Positions 16,782 to 27,388 of a stretch of DNA of 64,000 bases are shown here, piece by piece; position 1 is the first letter of the stretch; each line of letters begins with the position of its first letter. The stretch is from contig NZ_LMLC01000001.1 in assembly GCF_001421805.1 (NCBI RefSeq), positions 496,001 through 560,000 on the forward strand, read 5' to 3'. Made by a program: the position numbers and the translations under genes. The stretch is from Sphingomonas sp. Leaf34. GTDB taxonomy: Bacteria > Pseudomonadota > Alphaproteobacteria > Sphingomonadales > Sphingomonadaceae. The notes under the pieces are model-generated. The model was given only the letters and a program-made list of their open reading frames with translations, was not told where the DNA came from and made no database searches.

Positions 16782-17627
16782 ATGAACCCTGAAACTCTTC
16801 TCGATCCCGGCCTCTACATCGTCGCGACCCCGATCGGCAATCTTGGCGATCTGTCGCCGCGCGCCGCCGACATCCTTGCCCGCGCCGACGTGATCGCGGT
16901 CGAGGACAGCCGCGTGACCGCCGGGCTGCTCCGCCACATCGGCACCAAGACGCCGATGGTGCCGTATCACGATCACAGTGCGGAAGGCGTGCGGCCGGCG
17001 CTGATCGCGCGGATGGCGACGCAGGCGGTGGCTCTGGTATCGGACGCGGGGACCCCGCTGATCTCCGATCCGGGCTTCAAGCTGGTGCGCGACGCGCGCG
17101 CCGCGGGCCATCTGGTGGTCACGATCCCGGGCCCGTGCGCCGCGGTCGCCGCGCTGACGCTGGCGGGCCTGCCGACAGACCGCTTCCTGTTCGTCGGTTT
17201 CCTGCCGTCGAAGCTGCACGCGCGGGCGGAGGCGATCGCGGAGGTCGCGACGATCCGCGCGACGCTGGTGATGTACGAATCGGGACCGCGGCTCGGCGCG
17301 TGCCTCGCCGCGCTGCTGGAGGGACTCGGCGACCGCGAGGCGGCGGTGACGCGCGAGATCAGCAAGAAGTTCGAGGAGGCGGTGACGGGGACGCTGTCGA
17401 TGCTCGCCGCGCGCTATGCCGATGCACCGCCGCGCGGCGAGATCGTGATCGTGGTCGCGCCGCCGGGCGAGGCGCCGCCGGCGAGTGCGGCGGACGGCGA
17501 TGCCGCGCTCACTGAGGCGTTGACGCGCCTCTCGACCGGGCAGGCGGCGAGCGAGGTGGCCAAGGCGCTCGGGCTCGATCGCAAGGCGCTGTATGCGCGC
17601 GCGCTCGAATTGAAGGCGAAGGGCTGA
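16782..17627 (+). CDS. rsmI: 16S rRNA (cytidine(1402)-2'-O)-methyltransferase
   Basis: 281 residues. GLYIVATPIGNLGDLSPRA (about 8-26) is the RsmI/tetrapyrrole methylase hallmark, followed by VIAVEDSRVTAGLLRHIG and SDAGTPLISDPGFKLV. It uses S-adenosylmethionine to methylate the 2'-O of C1402 in the ribosomal P site. The ATG at 16782 fits homologues; no Shine-Dalgarno is visible, and another in-frame ATG at 16770 abuts the start of the divergent lipoprotein gene. yraN follows with an overlapping stop, giving the common rsmI-yraN-gshB order. Confidence 0.96.
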   Translation: MNPETLLDPGLYIVATPIGNLGDLSPRAADILARADVIAVEDSRVTAGLLRHIGTKTPMVPYHDHSAEGVRPALIARMATQAVALVSDAGTPLISDPGFKLVRDARAAGHLVVTIPGPCAAVAALTLAGLPTDRFLFVGFLPSKLHARAEAIAEVATIRATLVMYESGPRLGACLAALLEGLGDREAAVTREISKKFEEAVTGTLSMLAARYADAPPRGEIVIVVAPPGEAPPASAADGDAALTEALTRLSTGQAASEVAKALGLDRKALYARALELKAKG

Positions 17628-18022
17628 TCCTCCCCTCCCCGCGCCCCTCCCGCCGGCGAAAGGCGAGCACCGCCGATCGACAGGTCGCGGAGGCTGCGGG
17701 GCGGCGTGGGGAGCGGCTCGCCGGCTGGTGGCTGCGGCTCAAGGGCTGGAGCATCCTCGACCGCCGCGTGCGGACGCCCGCGGGCGAGGTCGATATCGTC
17801 GCGCGCAAGGGGACGCTGGTCGCGTTCGTCGAGGTGAAAACGCGTGCGACCGCGGCCGAACTCGACTTCGCGATCGACGAACGTCGGCTTGCGCGCGTCG
17901 CGGCGGCGGCGGAGTATCTGATGCCGCGCTATGCCGGGGCGGGCGACGATATCCGGGTCGACGTGATCCTGCTCGCGCCGGGCATGCGACCCCGGCATAT
18001 CGAGAATGCGTGGATTGGATAG
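17624..18022 (+). CDS. yraN: YraN/UPF0102 family nuclease-like protein with a non-canonical start
   Basis: The UPF0102 core is clear: AAGRRGERLAGWWLRLKGW, then TPAGEVDIVARKG, VAFVEVKTR with the predicted D-ExK restriction-endonuclease-like site, and IRVDVILLAP. The conserved first part is coded upstream of 17768, yet the only ATG, GTG or TTG in the open frame is that GTG, which would remove the GER-L-A-W segment. A CTG at 17624 overlaps the rsmI stop as CTGA and has AAGGCGAAGGG just before it; from there the protein is 132 residues, matching the usual 120-131. The start is inferred. A frameshift in the sequence is the alternative. Confidence 0.8.
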   Translation: MILPSPRPSRRRKASTADRQVAEAAGRRGERLAGWWLRLKGWSILDRRVRTPAGEVDIVARKGTLVAFVEVKTRATAAELDFAIDERRLARVAAAAEYLMPRYAGAGDDIRVDVILLAPGMRPRHIENAWIG

Positions 18023-18046
18023 GGGGGCTCGGCTGACCCTCTTCCC

Positions 18047-18129
18047 GTCATCCTGACGAAAGTCAGGACCCAGGATTACTCTGGGAATTCCTGTTTGGCT
18101 CTGGGTCCTGACTTTCGTCAGGATGACGG
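18047..18129. repeat. Family A palindromic repeat
   Basis: The best-preserved copy: GTCATCCTGACGAAAGTCAGGACCCAGG is answered by GGGTCCTGACTTTCGTCAGGATGAC, about 28 bp of near-perfect inverted repeat around a 20-bp centre. It starts 25 bp after the yraN stop. Confidence 0.92.
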
Positions 18130-18214
18130 TAGGGGGCGTGACGAAGGGTAGGTGACCGGGTGACTTCGCCCCCGCGCACACCTACATGCGCTCGATCGCA
18201 TAGAAGGAAGACGC

Positions 18215-19168
18215 ATGAGCCTCACCGTCGCCGTCCAGATGGACCCGCTCGACAGCATCAACATCGCGGGCGATTCGAGCTTTGCGCTGATGCTCTCCGC
18301 GCAGGACCGTGGCCATCGCCTCTTCCATTATGCCGCCGAAGACCTCAACTACCGTGACGGCCGCGTGTGGGCGAGGGCGCATCCGGTGACCGTGCAGCGC
18401 GTGGTCGGCGATCATTTCTCGGTCGGCGAGGCCGTCGACCTGGATCTCGGCGACAAGGCGGACGTCATTCTGATGCGGCAGGATCCGCCGTTCGATCTCG
18501 GCTACATCACCGCGACGCACCTGCTCGAGCGGATCGCGCACAAGACGCTGGTGGTCAACGATCCCGCGCAGGTACGCAACGCGCCCGAAAAGGTGTTCGT
18601 GCTAGACTATCCGCAGTTCATGCCGCCGACGCTCGTCACGCGCAGCCTCGACGAGGCGCGCGCGTTCCTGGCCGAGCACGGCGCGATCGTCATCAAGCCG
18701 CTGCACGGCAATGGCGGCAAGGCGATCTTCAAGGTCGAGTCGGACGGTGCGAACCTGTCGGCACTGATCGAGGTCTTCAACATGACGTGGCGCGAGCCGC
18801 ATATGGTGCAGGCCTTCCTCCCCGACGTGGCCAAGGGCGACAAGCGGATCGTGCTGGTCGACGGCGAGATTGCGGGCGCGATCAACCGGCTGCCCGGCGA
18901 GGGCGAGATCCGCTCCAACCTCGCGGTCGGCGGATCGGCGGAGAAGACCGTGCTGACCGACAAGGAGCGCGAGATCTGCGCGGTGCTCGGGCCCGAACTT
19001 AAGAAGCGCGGGCTGTTGTTCGTCGGGATTGACGTGATCGGGGGCACGTGGCTGACCGAGATCAACGTGACGTCGCCGACCGGGATCGTGGCGATCGAGA
19101 CGTTCGACGGGACCGATGTCTCGGGCATGATCTGGGATGCGATCGAGGCGAAGGTCGCCCCGCGCTAG
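18215..19168 (+). CDS. gshB: Glutathione synthetase
   Basis: 317 residues, standard GshB length. Family landmarks are the N-terminal TVAVQMDPLDSINIAGDSSFALM, LMRQDPPFDLGYITATHLLE (about 85-105), the ATP-grasp segments HGAIVIKPLHGNGGKAIF and VQAFLPDVAKGDKRIVLVDG, and the C-terminal TEINVTSPTGIVAIE. It joins glycine to gamma-glutamylcysteine with ATP in the cytoplasm. A GGAAG ribosome site lies upstream. It follows rsmI-yraN after a family A repeat. A family B palindrome begins 12 bp after the stop. Confidence 0.98.
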   Translation: MSLTVAVQMDPLDSINIAGDSSFALMLSAQDRGHRLFHYAAEDLNYRDGRVWARAHPVTVQRVVGDHFSVGEAVDLDLGDKADVILMRQDPPFDLGYITATHLLERIAHKTLVVNDPAQVRNAPEKVFVLDYPQFMPPTLVTRSLDEARAFLAEHGAIVIKPLHGNGGKAIFKVESDGANLSALIEVFNMTWREPHMVQAFLPDVAKGDKRIVLVDGEIAGAINRLPGEGEIRSNLAVGGSAEKTVLTDKEREICAVLGPELKKRGLLFVGIDVIGGTWLTEINVTSPTGIVAIETFDGTDVSGMIWDAIEAKVAPR

Positions 19169-19180
19169 GCTTTCCCAGCC

Positions 19181-19281
19181 CCCCCCGGCGAAGGCCGGGG
19201 CCCAAGTGGAAAGGTCGCGGTAACGGAACGCGACCCTTCGCCACTGCCGTCCCCCAATCGGGCCCCGGCCTCCGCCGCGGT
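19181..19281. repeat. Family B palindromic repeat
   Basis: CCCCCCGGCGAAGGCCGGGGCCCAAGTGG pairs with CCCCCAATCGGGCCCCGGCCTCCGCCGCGG. It begins 13 bp beyond the gshB stop and ends about 50 bp before dedA. Confidence 0.88.
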
Positions 19282-19318
19282 AATACTATCCCGCGGAACC
19301 CATCCGGCGTCCCGGCAG

Positions 19319-19324
19319 TATCTC
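19319..19324 (+). promoter_or_regulatory. Possible -10 box of a leaderless dedA promoter
   Basis: TATCTC followed by exactly six bases (ATACCC) and the dedA ATG. There is no Shine-Dalgarno and no good -35 box, so support rests mainly on the same spacing at other genes. Confidence 0.3.
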
Positions 19325-19330
19325 ATACCC

Positions 19331-19930
19331 ATGACCGAATTCATCCTCGATCTCATCGCCTGGGGCGGATATTTCGGTATCTTCCTGCTGATGGCGCTCG
19401 AGAATATCGTCCCGCCCGTACCGTCCGAGGTCATCATGGGGCTTGGCGGCATGGCGGTGTCGCGCGGCAACATGACCGTCGTTCCGCTGATCGCCTGGGG
19501 CACCGCGGGCTCGGTCGTCGGCAACTACTTCTGGTATTATATCGGCCGCAACATCGGCTACGAGCGCTTCCGGCCGTTCATCGAACGCAACGGCCGCTGG
19601 CTGACGATGGAATGGTCCGACGTCGAGAAGATCCACCGCTTCTTCATGAAGCGAGGCGGCTGGGTGATCTTCGTGTTCCGCTTCATGCCGACCTTCCGCA
19701 CCGTCATCTCGCTCCCCGCGGGAATGACTCGGATGCCGATCTGGCAGTTCGTGATCTGGACCGCCGCGGGCAGCGCGATCTGGAACACCGTGCTCACCTA
19801 TGCCGGTATCCTGCTCGGCTCGCATTTCTCGCAGCTCGACCGTTATGTGGGACCGGTTGCGGTGGCGACGTTCGTCGTGATCTTCGCGGGCTATGGCTGG
19901 CGCGTATTGACCTGGAAACCCAAGGGCTAG
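19331..19930 (+). CDS. DedA family inner-membrane protein
   Basis: 199 residues with several hydrophobic segments and the DedA/SNARE-associated signature: FLLMALENIVPPVPSEVIMGLGG (about 18-40), GSVVGNYFWYYIGR, and the FRFMPTFRTVISLPAG arginine/glycine motif (about 118-133). DedA proteins are polytopic and act as undecaprenyl-phosphate or phospholipid translocases with a requirement for proton-motive force. The exact lipid cannot be read from sequence. It is convergent with xerC, with only 9 bp between the stops. No ribosome site is evident. Confidence 0.93.
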   Translation: MTEFILDLIAWGGYFGIFLLMALENIVPPVPSEVIMGLGGMAVSRGNMTVVPLIAWGTAGSVVGNYFWYYIGRNIGYERFRPFIERNGRWLTMEWSDVEKIHRFFMKRGGWVIFVFRFMPTFRTVISLPAGMTRMPIWQFVIWTAAGSAIWNTVLTYAGILLGSHFSQLDRYVGPVAVATFVVIFAGYGWRVLTWKPKG

Positions 19931-19939
19931 GCGCGCGCG

Positions 19940-20899
19940 TCAGCCGTGCGGATGCGCGTTGCGATAGACGTCCATCAGATGCGCGGCATCGACCTGCGTA
20001 TAGACCTGCGTCGAACTGAGGCTGGCATGCCCCAGCAACTCCTGCAGCGCGCGCAGGTCCGCGCCCCGCCCTAGCAGGTGCGTCGCAAAGCTGTGGCGCA
20101 GCGCGTGCGGCGTGGTCCGGTCGCCCAGCCCCAGCCGCACCCGCGCCGCCTGCACCGCGCGACGGATCATCACCGGCGACAGCGGACCGCCCTTAACTCC
20201 GCGGAACAGCGGTTCGTCGCGCGAGACCGGCCACGGCGTCTGTGCGACATAGGCCTCGATCGCGGCGCGGACCTGCGGCAACAGCGGCACGATGCGGGTC
20301 TTGGCGCGCTTGCCGGTCACCCGGATCGTCTCGCCGAGCGGGAGGATGTCGCCCGCCAGCGTCACCGCCTCGCCGATCCGCAATCCCGCGCCGTAGAGCA
20401 GCAGCAGCACCGCCCAGTCGCGCGCCCCGATCCAGGGTTCGGCCGCATCGTCTGCCACCTCATCGGCCAGCGCCAGCGCGTCCGCAGGCGAGACCGGTCG
20501 CGGCACGCCGGCTTTCACCCGCGGCCCGCGCATCCGCGGTTGCGCCGCGTCGGCATTGGCCCAGGCCAGGAACCCGCGCACCGCGGACAATTCGCGTGCG
20601 GCGGAGGCATTGCCCAGCCCGTGCTCGCGACGATCGGCGAGATAGGCGCGGAGATCGGACGCGGTCACATGCGCCAGAGCGGCGCGGTCGACCCGTTCTC
20701 CCCAATGCGCCTGCAGGAACGCGGTCAGGCGCTCCGCGGTCGCACGATAGGCACGGATGGTGTGCACCGACCGGCGCCGGTCGCGCGCGAGATACTCACC
20801 CCACAGCATCGATGCCGGCAGGGCATGACGATCAATCGCATCCAATTCGGTGTGATTACCTTCCAAGTTGGTAGACGATTGGGTGTCGATCATGGTCAT
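19940..20899 (-). CDS. xerC: Tyrosine recombinase XerC
   Basis: 319 residues from an ATG at 20899. The N-terminal SAM-like core-binding domain contains EYLARDRRRSVHTIRAYRATAERL. The catalytic domain has all key residues: R in LYGAGLRIGEAVTLA, K in the ITGKRAKTR beta-hairpin region, H-x-x-R in HALRHSFATHLL, H/W in LGHASLSSTQ and the nucleophile Y in VYTQVD. XerC works with XerD at dif to resolve chromosome dimers. The gene is housekeeping rather than phage-borne, sitting between dedA and a diguanylate cyclase. A second start at 20893 and a longer frame to 20929 are possible. Confidence 0.94.
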   Translation of the reverse strand: MTMIDTQSSTNLEGNHTELDAIDRHALPASMLWGEYLARDRRRSVHTIRAYRATAERLTAFLQAHWGERVDRAALAHVTASDLRAYLADRREHGLGNASAARELSAVRGFLAWANADAAQPRMRGPRVKAGVPRPVSPADALALADEVADDAAEPWIGARDWAVLLLLYGAGLRIGEAVTLAGDILPLGETIRVTGKRAKTRIVPLLPQVRAAIEAYVAQTPWPVSRDEPLFRGVKGGPLSPVMIRRAVQAARVRLGLGDRTTPHALRHSFATHLLGRGADLRALQELLGHASLSSTQVYTQVDAAHLMDVYRNAHPHG

Positions 20900-20950
20900 T
20901 CGGTGGACAGTATCCTGATGTCTCGCCAAAGAAAATTAACGTCCTCGCTT

Positions 20951-20956
20951 TATTAG
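20951..20956 (+). promoter_or_regulatory. Possible -10 box of a leaderless promoter for the GAF/GGDEF gene
   Basis: TATTAG followed by six bases (ATCGCC) and the ATG at 20963. The region is AT-rich (GAAAATTAAC upstream) and lacks a Shine-Dalgarno sequence. Confidence 0.3.
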
Positions 20957-20962
20957 ATCGCC

Positions 20963-22423
20963 ATGACCTCTGCACTGCCCACGACCGATATGTTCGCGGA
21001 CGAGACACGACGGTTGGCCGCGCTGCACGCGCTTGCTTTGCTCGACAGCGAACCCGAGCGCGAATTCGATGCGCTGGTCGCGCTGGCCGCGGAAATGCTC
21101 GGTTGCCCGACCGCGATGCTGACGCTGGTCGATACCGATCGGCTGTGGATCAAGGCGACGAGCAAGGGCGATCGCGGCGAGATCGCGCGCGATGTCGGGA
21201 TGTGCACGCACACGATCCAGGGGAGCGTCCCGCTGGTCGTCGACGACCTGACCCGGGATCCGCGCTTCGAATCGAGCCCGATCGTCTCCCCGGAGGACGG
21301 CTTGCGCTTCTATGCCGGCGCACCGATCCACGCGGTGGACGGCGTCGGCGAGCGTCACGCGATCGGTGCACTGTGCATCGTCGATACCGTGCCGCGCAGC
21401 CTGAACGACGCGGGTCGACGCGCGCTGACGCATTTGGCGACGCTGGCGGAGACGACGATCGCCGCGCGGTCCGCGGCGCAGAAGGCATTGTCGATAGCGC
21501 AGACCGCGGATCGCCAGGCGGCAGCGCTCGTGCGCCAGGACCGGATCTTTCGCCAGGCAGAGCGGATGGCGGCATTCGGATCTTGGCGCCTGGACTTCGC
21601 CGACGATCGCCTCGAATGGTCCGACGGCGTCTATCATATCTATGGACTGCCGATGACCGCGCCGCCGACGATGGCGGTGGCGATGGATTTCTATCCCCCA
21701 TATGCGCGCGCGGAGATCACGGCGGGGATCGCGCGGGCGATCGAAACGGGCGAGTCGCTGGATCTCGAAGTCGATTTCAGGACCGTGCAGGGCGAGCAGC
21801 GCCGCGTCCGGGTGTTGGGCGAATTCGAGGAAGCCGGCGATGCGCCGGGTGCGCTGGTCGGTGTGTTTCAGGACGTCACCGAACGGCATGCGCTCGAACT
21901 GACGCTGCGGCGCAGCGCGGACACCGATTCGCTCACCGGCATCGCCAACCGGGCGGCGTTCGATCGTGCGCTCGATACCGCGATGACGCGCGCGCATGAG
22001 CATGACACGCCGCTGCTGCTCGCGCTGCTCGATCTGGACGGGTTCAAGGCGATCAACGACACGCTGGGTCATACGGCGGGCGACGACGTGCTGCGCGGGG
22101 TCGGGCGCGTGCTCGAGGCACCGTGGCTCAAGGGCAGCTTCGCCGCGCGGCTGGGCGGCGACGAGTTTGCGGTGATCGTCGACGATGCGGTGCTATCGGT
22201 CTCGCCGGACTATGTCTGCCGCCGACTCGAAGAGGCGTTGCGCTTTCCGATCGCGATGAGCGGTCTGGCGATGGTCAGTGCGGGCACCGTCGGGATCGCG
22301 ACGCTAGACCGCGATTGCCACACGATCCGCGACTTCGTCCACCGCGCTGACACGATCCTGTATCAGGCGAAGCGCGCGCGGGTCGGCGAACGGCGGCGCA
22401 CCGAGCGGCGCAACGTGGCATAG
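20963..22423 (+). CDS. Cytosolic GAF-PAS-GGDEF diguanylate cyclase
   Basis: 486 residues without membrane segments. An N-terminal GAF domain (about 20-165) shows LLDSEPEREFDALVALAAEMLGCP and YAGAPIHAVDG. A PAS-like domain (about 195-310, SWRLDFADDRLEWSDGVYHIYGL to GVFQDVTERHALE) follows, then a GGDEF domain with TDSLTGIANRAAFDRAL and the active site G-G-D-E-F (about 398-402). No R-x-x-D I-site precedes it. It should synthesise cyclic di-GMP in response to a cytoplasmic ligand. The gene is divergent from xerC with 63 bp between starts. Confidence 0.93.
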   Translation: MTSALPTTDMFADETRRLAALHALALLDSEPEREFDALVALAAEMLGCPTAMLTLVDTDRLWIKATSKGDRGEIARDVGMCTHTIQGSVPLVVDDLTRDPRFESSPIVSPEDGLRFYAGAPIHAVDGVGERHAIGALCIVDTVPRSLNDAGRRALTHLATLAETTIAARSAAQKALSIAQTADRQAAALVRQDRIFRQAERMAAFGSWRLDFADDRLEWSDGVYHIYGLPMTAPPTMAVAMDFYPPYARAEITAGIARAIETGESLDLEVDFRTVQGEQRRVRVLGEFEEAGDAPGALVGVFQDVTERHALELTLRRSADTDSLTGIANRAAFDRALDTAMTRAHEHDTPLLLALLDLDGFKAINDTLGHTAGDDVLRGVGRVLEAPWLKGSFAARLGGDEFAVIVDDAVLSVSPDYVCRRLEEALRFPIAMSGLAMVSAGTVGIATLDRDCHTIRDFVHRADTILYQAKRARVGERRRTERRNVA

Positions 22424-22531
22424 GTCCCGTTCGCCGGCCGCTTGCTGGCAGCGGACCCTGAGGGTCGCTTGTTGATCCAATCCAGCCGCCCGGCGCGCGC
22501 AGACGGTTCACGCGGACTCGATCCGCCCCCA

Positions 22532-22537
22532 TATACT
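22532..22537 (+). promoter_or_regulatory. -10 box of a predicted leaderless priA promoter
   Basis: TATACT is followed by six bases (GCGCCG) and the ATG of priA at 22544. TTCACG near 22507 is a possible -35 box at 19-bp spacing. Confidence 0.42.
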
Positions 22538-22543
22538 GCGCCG

Positions 22544-24715
22544 ATGTCGTCTCGCGCCCGTGTCCTGATCCTGAACGCCGCCCTCGGGCCGCTCGACTAC
22601 CGCGTGCCTGCCGGCATGGAGGTCGGGCCGGGCTCGATCGTCGTCGCGCCGCTGGGGCCACGGCAATTGCTCGGCGTGGTCTGGGAAGCGGAGCGGATGC
22701 CGTCCGATGCGGAGGTCGGCGACAACCGGTTGCGCAATCTGCTGGCCGTGGCCGACGTACCGCCGCTGGGGGCGCCGTTGCGGCGGCTGGTCGAGTGGAC
22801 CGCGGATTATTACCTCGCGCCGACCGCGTCGGTTCTGCGGATGACGCTCGCCTCCACCTCGGCGCTGGAGGGCGCGCGGACGGCGGTCGAGTATCGCTCG
22901 ACCGGGGTCGTGCCGCCGCGCCTGACCCCACAGCGCGAGCAGGCGCTTGAGCGGATCGGCGACCGCCAGGGTCTGATCCGCGAATTGGCGACGCTGGCGG
23001 AGGTCAGCGACGCGGTGGTCCGCGGGCTGGTGAAGGTCGGCGCGATCGAGGCGGTCGAGGTGAGCATCGACGTCCCCTACCCCATGCCGGATCCGTCATA
23101 TCACGAGCCCGTCCTGTCGGAGGACCAACGCGCCGCGGCGGATGCTTTGGTGGCGGGGGTGGCGGAGCATGCGTTCCACCCGACGCTGCTCGACGGCGTC
23201 ACCGGCTCGGGCAAGACCGAGGTGTATTTCGAGGCGGTGGCGCAGGCGATCCGTGATGGCCGCCAGACGATAGTCCTGCTCCCCGAGATCGCGCTGACCG
23301 AACCGTTCCTCAAGCGCTTCCACCAGCGCTTCGGGTGCGAGCCCGTCGCGTGGCATTCGGGGCTGCGATCGACGCAGCGGCGTCGTGCGTGGCGCGCGAT
23401 CGCGAGTGGCGAGGCGCTGGTGACGGTGGGCGCGCGCTCGGCGCTGTTCCTGCCGTATCGCGACCTAGGGCTGATCGTCGTCGACGAGGCGCACGAGACG
23501 AGCTTCAAGCAGGAAGAGGGCGTGCATTATCACGCGCGCGACGTCGCGGTGATGCGCGGCAAGTTCGAGGGGTGCCCGGTCATTCTAGCGTCCGCCACAC
23601 CCGCGATCGAGACGCGGCAACAGGTCGCGACCGGGCGCTATGCCGAGCTCAAGCTGCCCGGCCGGTTCGGCGTCGCGGAGATGCCGACGATCGAGCCGAT
23701 CGACCTGATCAAGGACCCGCCCGAGCGCGGCCGGTGGCTGGCGCCCAAGCTGGTCAAGGCGATGCAGGCGACGCTCGAGCGGCGCGAGCAGTCGCTGCTG
23801 TTCCTCAACCGGCGCGGCTATGCGCCGCTGACGCTGTGTCGGACGTGCGGACACCGGTTCCAGTGCCCGAACTGCACCGCGTGGATGGTCGAGCACCGTC
23901 TCACCAACCGCCTCGCCTGCCATCATTGCGGCCATGCCGAGCCGACGCCGCGCGTGTGCCCCGAATGCAAGGGCGAGGATACGCTCGTTGCCTGTGGGCC
24001 GGGCGTCGAGCGGATCGCCGACGAGGTGGCGGCGCTGTTCCCCGCGGCGAAGACTGCGGTCGTGACGTCGGACACGATCTGGTCGCCCGCCAAGGCGGCG
24101 GAGTTCGTCGGGCGGATGGAGGCGGGCGATATCGACATCGTCGTCGGCACGCAGCTGGTGACGAAGGGGTATCACTTCCCCAACCTGACCTTGGTCGGCG
24201 TGGTCGATGCCGACCTGGGCCTCGACGGCGGCGATCTGCGCGCGGCGGAGCGTACCTTTCAGCAGATCCGGCAGGTGTCGGGGCGCGCGGGGCGTGGCGA
24301 GAAGCCGGGGCACGTGTTCATCCAGACTCACAGCCCGGGCGCGCAGGTGATGCAGGCGCTGATCACCGGCGATGCGGATGCGTTCTACGCGGCGGAAACC
24401 GACGCGCGCAAGGACGCGGGTGCGCCGCCGTTTGGGCGCTACGCCGCGATCGTGGTCTCGTCGGAGGACCAGAAATGCGCGCACGAAACCGCCAAGCTGG
24501 TCGGGCGGAGTGCGCCCGAGGTCGAGGGCATGCACGTCTATGGGCCCGCCCCTGCCCCACTGGCGATGCTGCGCGGGCGGCACCGGTACCGGCTGCTGGT
24601 CCACGCCAAGCGTGCGCTCGACGTGCAGGATGTGATCCGGGAGTGGCTGGGGAAGCTGGACTGGCCGTCCAAGGCGCGGGTGACCGTCGACGTCGACCCG
24701 TATAATTTTCTGTAG
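22544..24715 (+). CDS. priA: Primosomal protein N' (replication restart helicase)
   Basis: 723 residues from the ATG at 22544. The N-terminal DNA-binding domain starts RVLILNAALGPLDYRVP; the helicase domain has Walker A DGVTGSGKTEVY (about 214-225) and the Walker B box VDEAHETSFKQ. Paired-cysteine zinc sites appear in CRTCGHRFQCPNC and CHHCGHAEPTPRVCPEC. GTQLVTKGYHFPNLTLVGVVDAD and the QVSGRAGR motif VI complete the helicase. PriA reloads the replisome at stalled forks. No Shine-Dalgarno is visible. The gene converges on the F1 operon, the neighbourhood where alphaproteobacterial priA is usually found. Confidence 0.97.
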   Translation: MSSRARVLILNAALGPLDYRVPAGMEVGPGSIVVAPLGPRQLLGVVWEAERMPSDAEVGDNRLRNLLAVADVPPLGAPLRRLVEWTADYYLAPTASVLRMTLASTSALEGARTAVEYRSTGVVPPRLTPQREQALERIGDRQGLIRELATLAEVSDAVVRGLVKVGAIEAVEVSIDVPYPMPDPSYHEPVLSEDQRAAADALVAGVAEHAFHPTLLDGVTGSGKTEVYFEAVAQAIRDGRQTIVLLPEIALTEPFLKRFHQRFGCEPVAWHSGLRSTQRRRAWRAIASGEALVTVGARSALFLPYRDLGLIVVDEAHETSFKQEEGVHYHARDVAVMRGKFEGCPVILASATPAIETRQQVATGRYAELKLPGRFGVAEMPTIEPIDLIKDPPERGRWLAPKLVKAMQATLERREQSLLFLNRRGYAPLTLCRTCGHRFQCPNCTAWMVEHRLTNRLACHHCGHAEPTPRVCPECKGEDTLVACGPGVERIADEVAALFPAAKTAVVTSDTIWSPAKAAEFVGRMEAGDIDIVVGTQLVTKGYHFPNLTLVGVVDADLGLDGGDLRAAERTFQQIRQVSGRAGRGEKPGHVFIQTHSPGAQVMQALITGDADAFYAAETDARKDAGAPPFGRYAAIVVSSEDQKCAHETAKLVGRSAPEVEGMHVYGPAPAPLAMLRGRHRYRLLVHAKRALDVQDVIREWLGKLDWPSKARVTVDVDPYNFL

Positions 24716-24748
24716 GCCGGGGGAGAGCCTCCTCCGAACACCGCCACT

Positions 24749-24846
24749 ACCCCGGCGAAGGCCGGGGCCCAATTGGGGGACAGCGGAAACGCGTCGAAGC
24801 GCGTATCATCTGCGTCGCCCATTTGGGCCCCGGCCTTCGCCGGGAT
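24749..24846. repeat. Family B palindromic repeat
   Basis: ACCCCGGCGAAGGCCGGGGCCCAATTGGGGGAC and CCCATTTGGGCCCCGGCCTTCGCCGGGAT form the arms. It begins 34 bp after the priA stop. Confidence 0.9.
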
Positions 24847-24868
24847 GGACGAAACAAAAAGGTTTGTT

Positions 24869-24916
24869 CACCCGCGAAGGCGGGTGCCCAGACTGGGTCC
24901 CCGCCCTCGCGGGGAC
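24869..24916. repeat. Family C double hairpin next to atpC
   Basis: Two short hairpins, CACCCGCGAAGGCGGGTG and GTCCCCGCCCTCGCGGGGAC, are joined by CCCAGACTGG. They end 9 bp from the atpC stop on the minus strand and would form the end of the F1 operon mRNA. Confidence 0.8.
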
Positions 24917-24924
24917 ACAAATCT

Positions 24925-25179
24925 TTACTCGCCCGCGTGCTCGGCCAGCACGGTCAGGCCCTTGGCACTGACCTCGGCGAAACCACCGCGGATCGCGATC
25001 GTCTCCGGCGTGCCGTTCTGCGTGCGGTACACCTGCACGCCACCGTCGCGGACCGTCGACATGAAGGGCGCATGGCCCTCCAGCACGCCGAAATCGCCTT
25101 CGGTGCCGGGGACGACGACCATATAGACCTCCTCCGAGCGGACGAGCTTTTCTGGCGTGACGAGTTCGAAGTGCAGCAT
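24925..25179 (-). CDS. atpC: F1 ATP synthase epsilon subunit
   Basis: 84 residues, the short alphaproteobacterial form that lacks most of the C-terminal helical domain. [42 protein letters not shown] is the standard beta-sandwich sequence. Epsilon links the gamma shaft to the c-ring and can inhibit ATP hydrolysis. It is the last gene of atpH-A-G-(lipoprotein)-D-C. A long family E palindrome separates it from atpD. Confidence 0.97.
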   Translation of the reverse strand: MLHFELVTPEKLVRSEEVYMVVVPGTEGDFGVLEGHAPFMSTVRDGGVQVYRTQNGTPETIAIRGGFAEVSAKGLTVLAEHAGE

Positions 25180-25189
25180 CTTATTCGCC

Positions 25190-25291
25190 TTCTCCCTCTC
25201 CCCGTCGGGGAGAGGGTCGGGGTGAGGGGCAGTACCGGGCGGGAGCGCTTGTGGCGGCCCCTCACCCCAACCCTCTCCCCGGAGGGGAGAG
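25190..25291. repeat. Family E palindromic repeat between atpD and atpC
   Basis: TCCCTCTCCCCGTCGGGGAGAGGG and CCCTCTCCCCGGAGGGGAGAGGG are self-complementary ends around GGGTGAGGGGCAG and GCCCCTCACCCC, which also pair. It lies 15 bp beyond the atpD stop and 11 bp before the atpC start, inside the operon. Confidence 0.9.
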
Positions 25292-25305
25292 GGAGCTAGA
25301 AGCGC

Positions 25306-27384
<2,079 letters not shown>

Positions 27385-27388
<4 letters not shown>

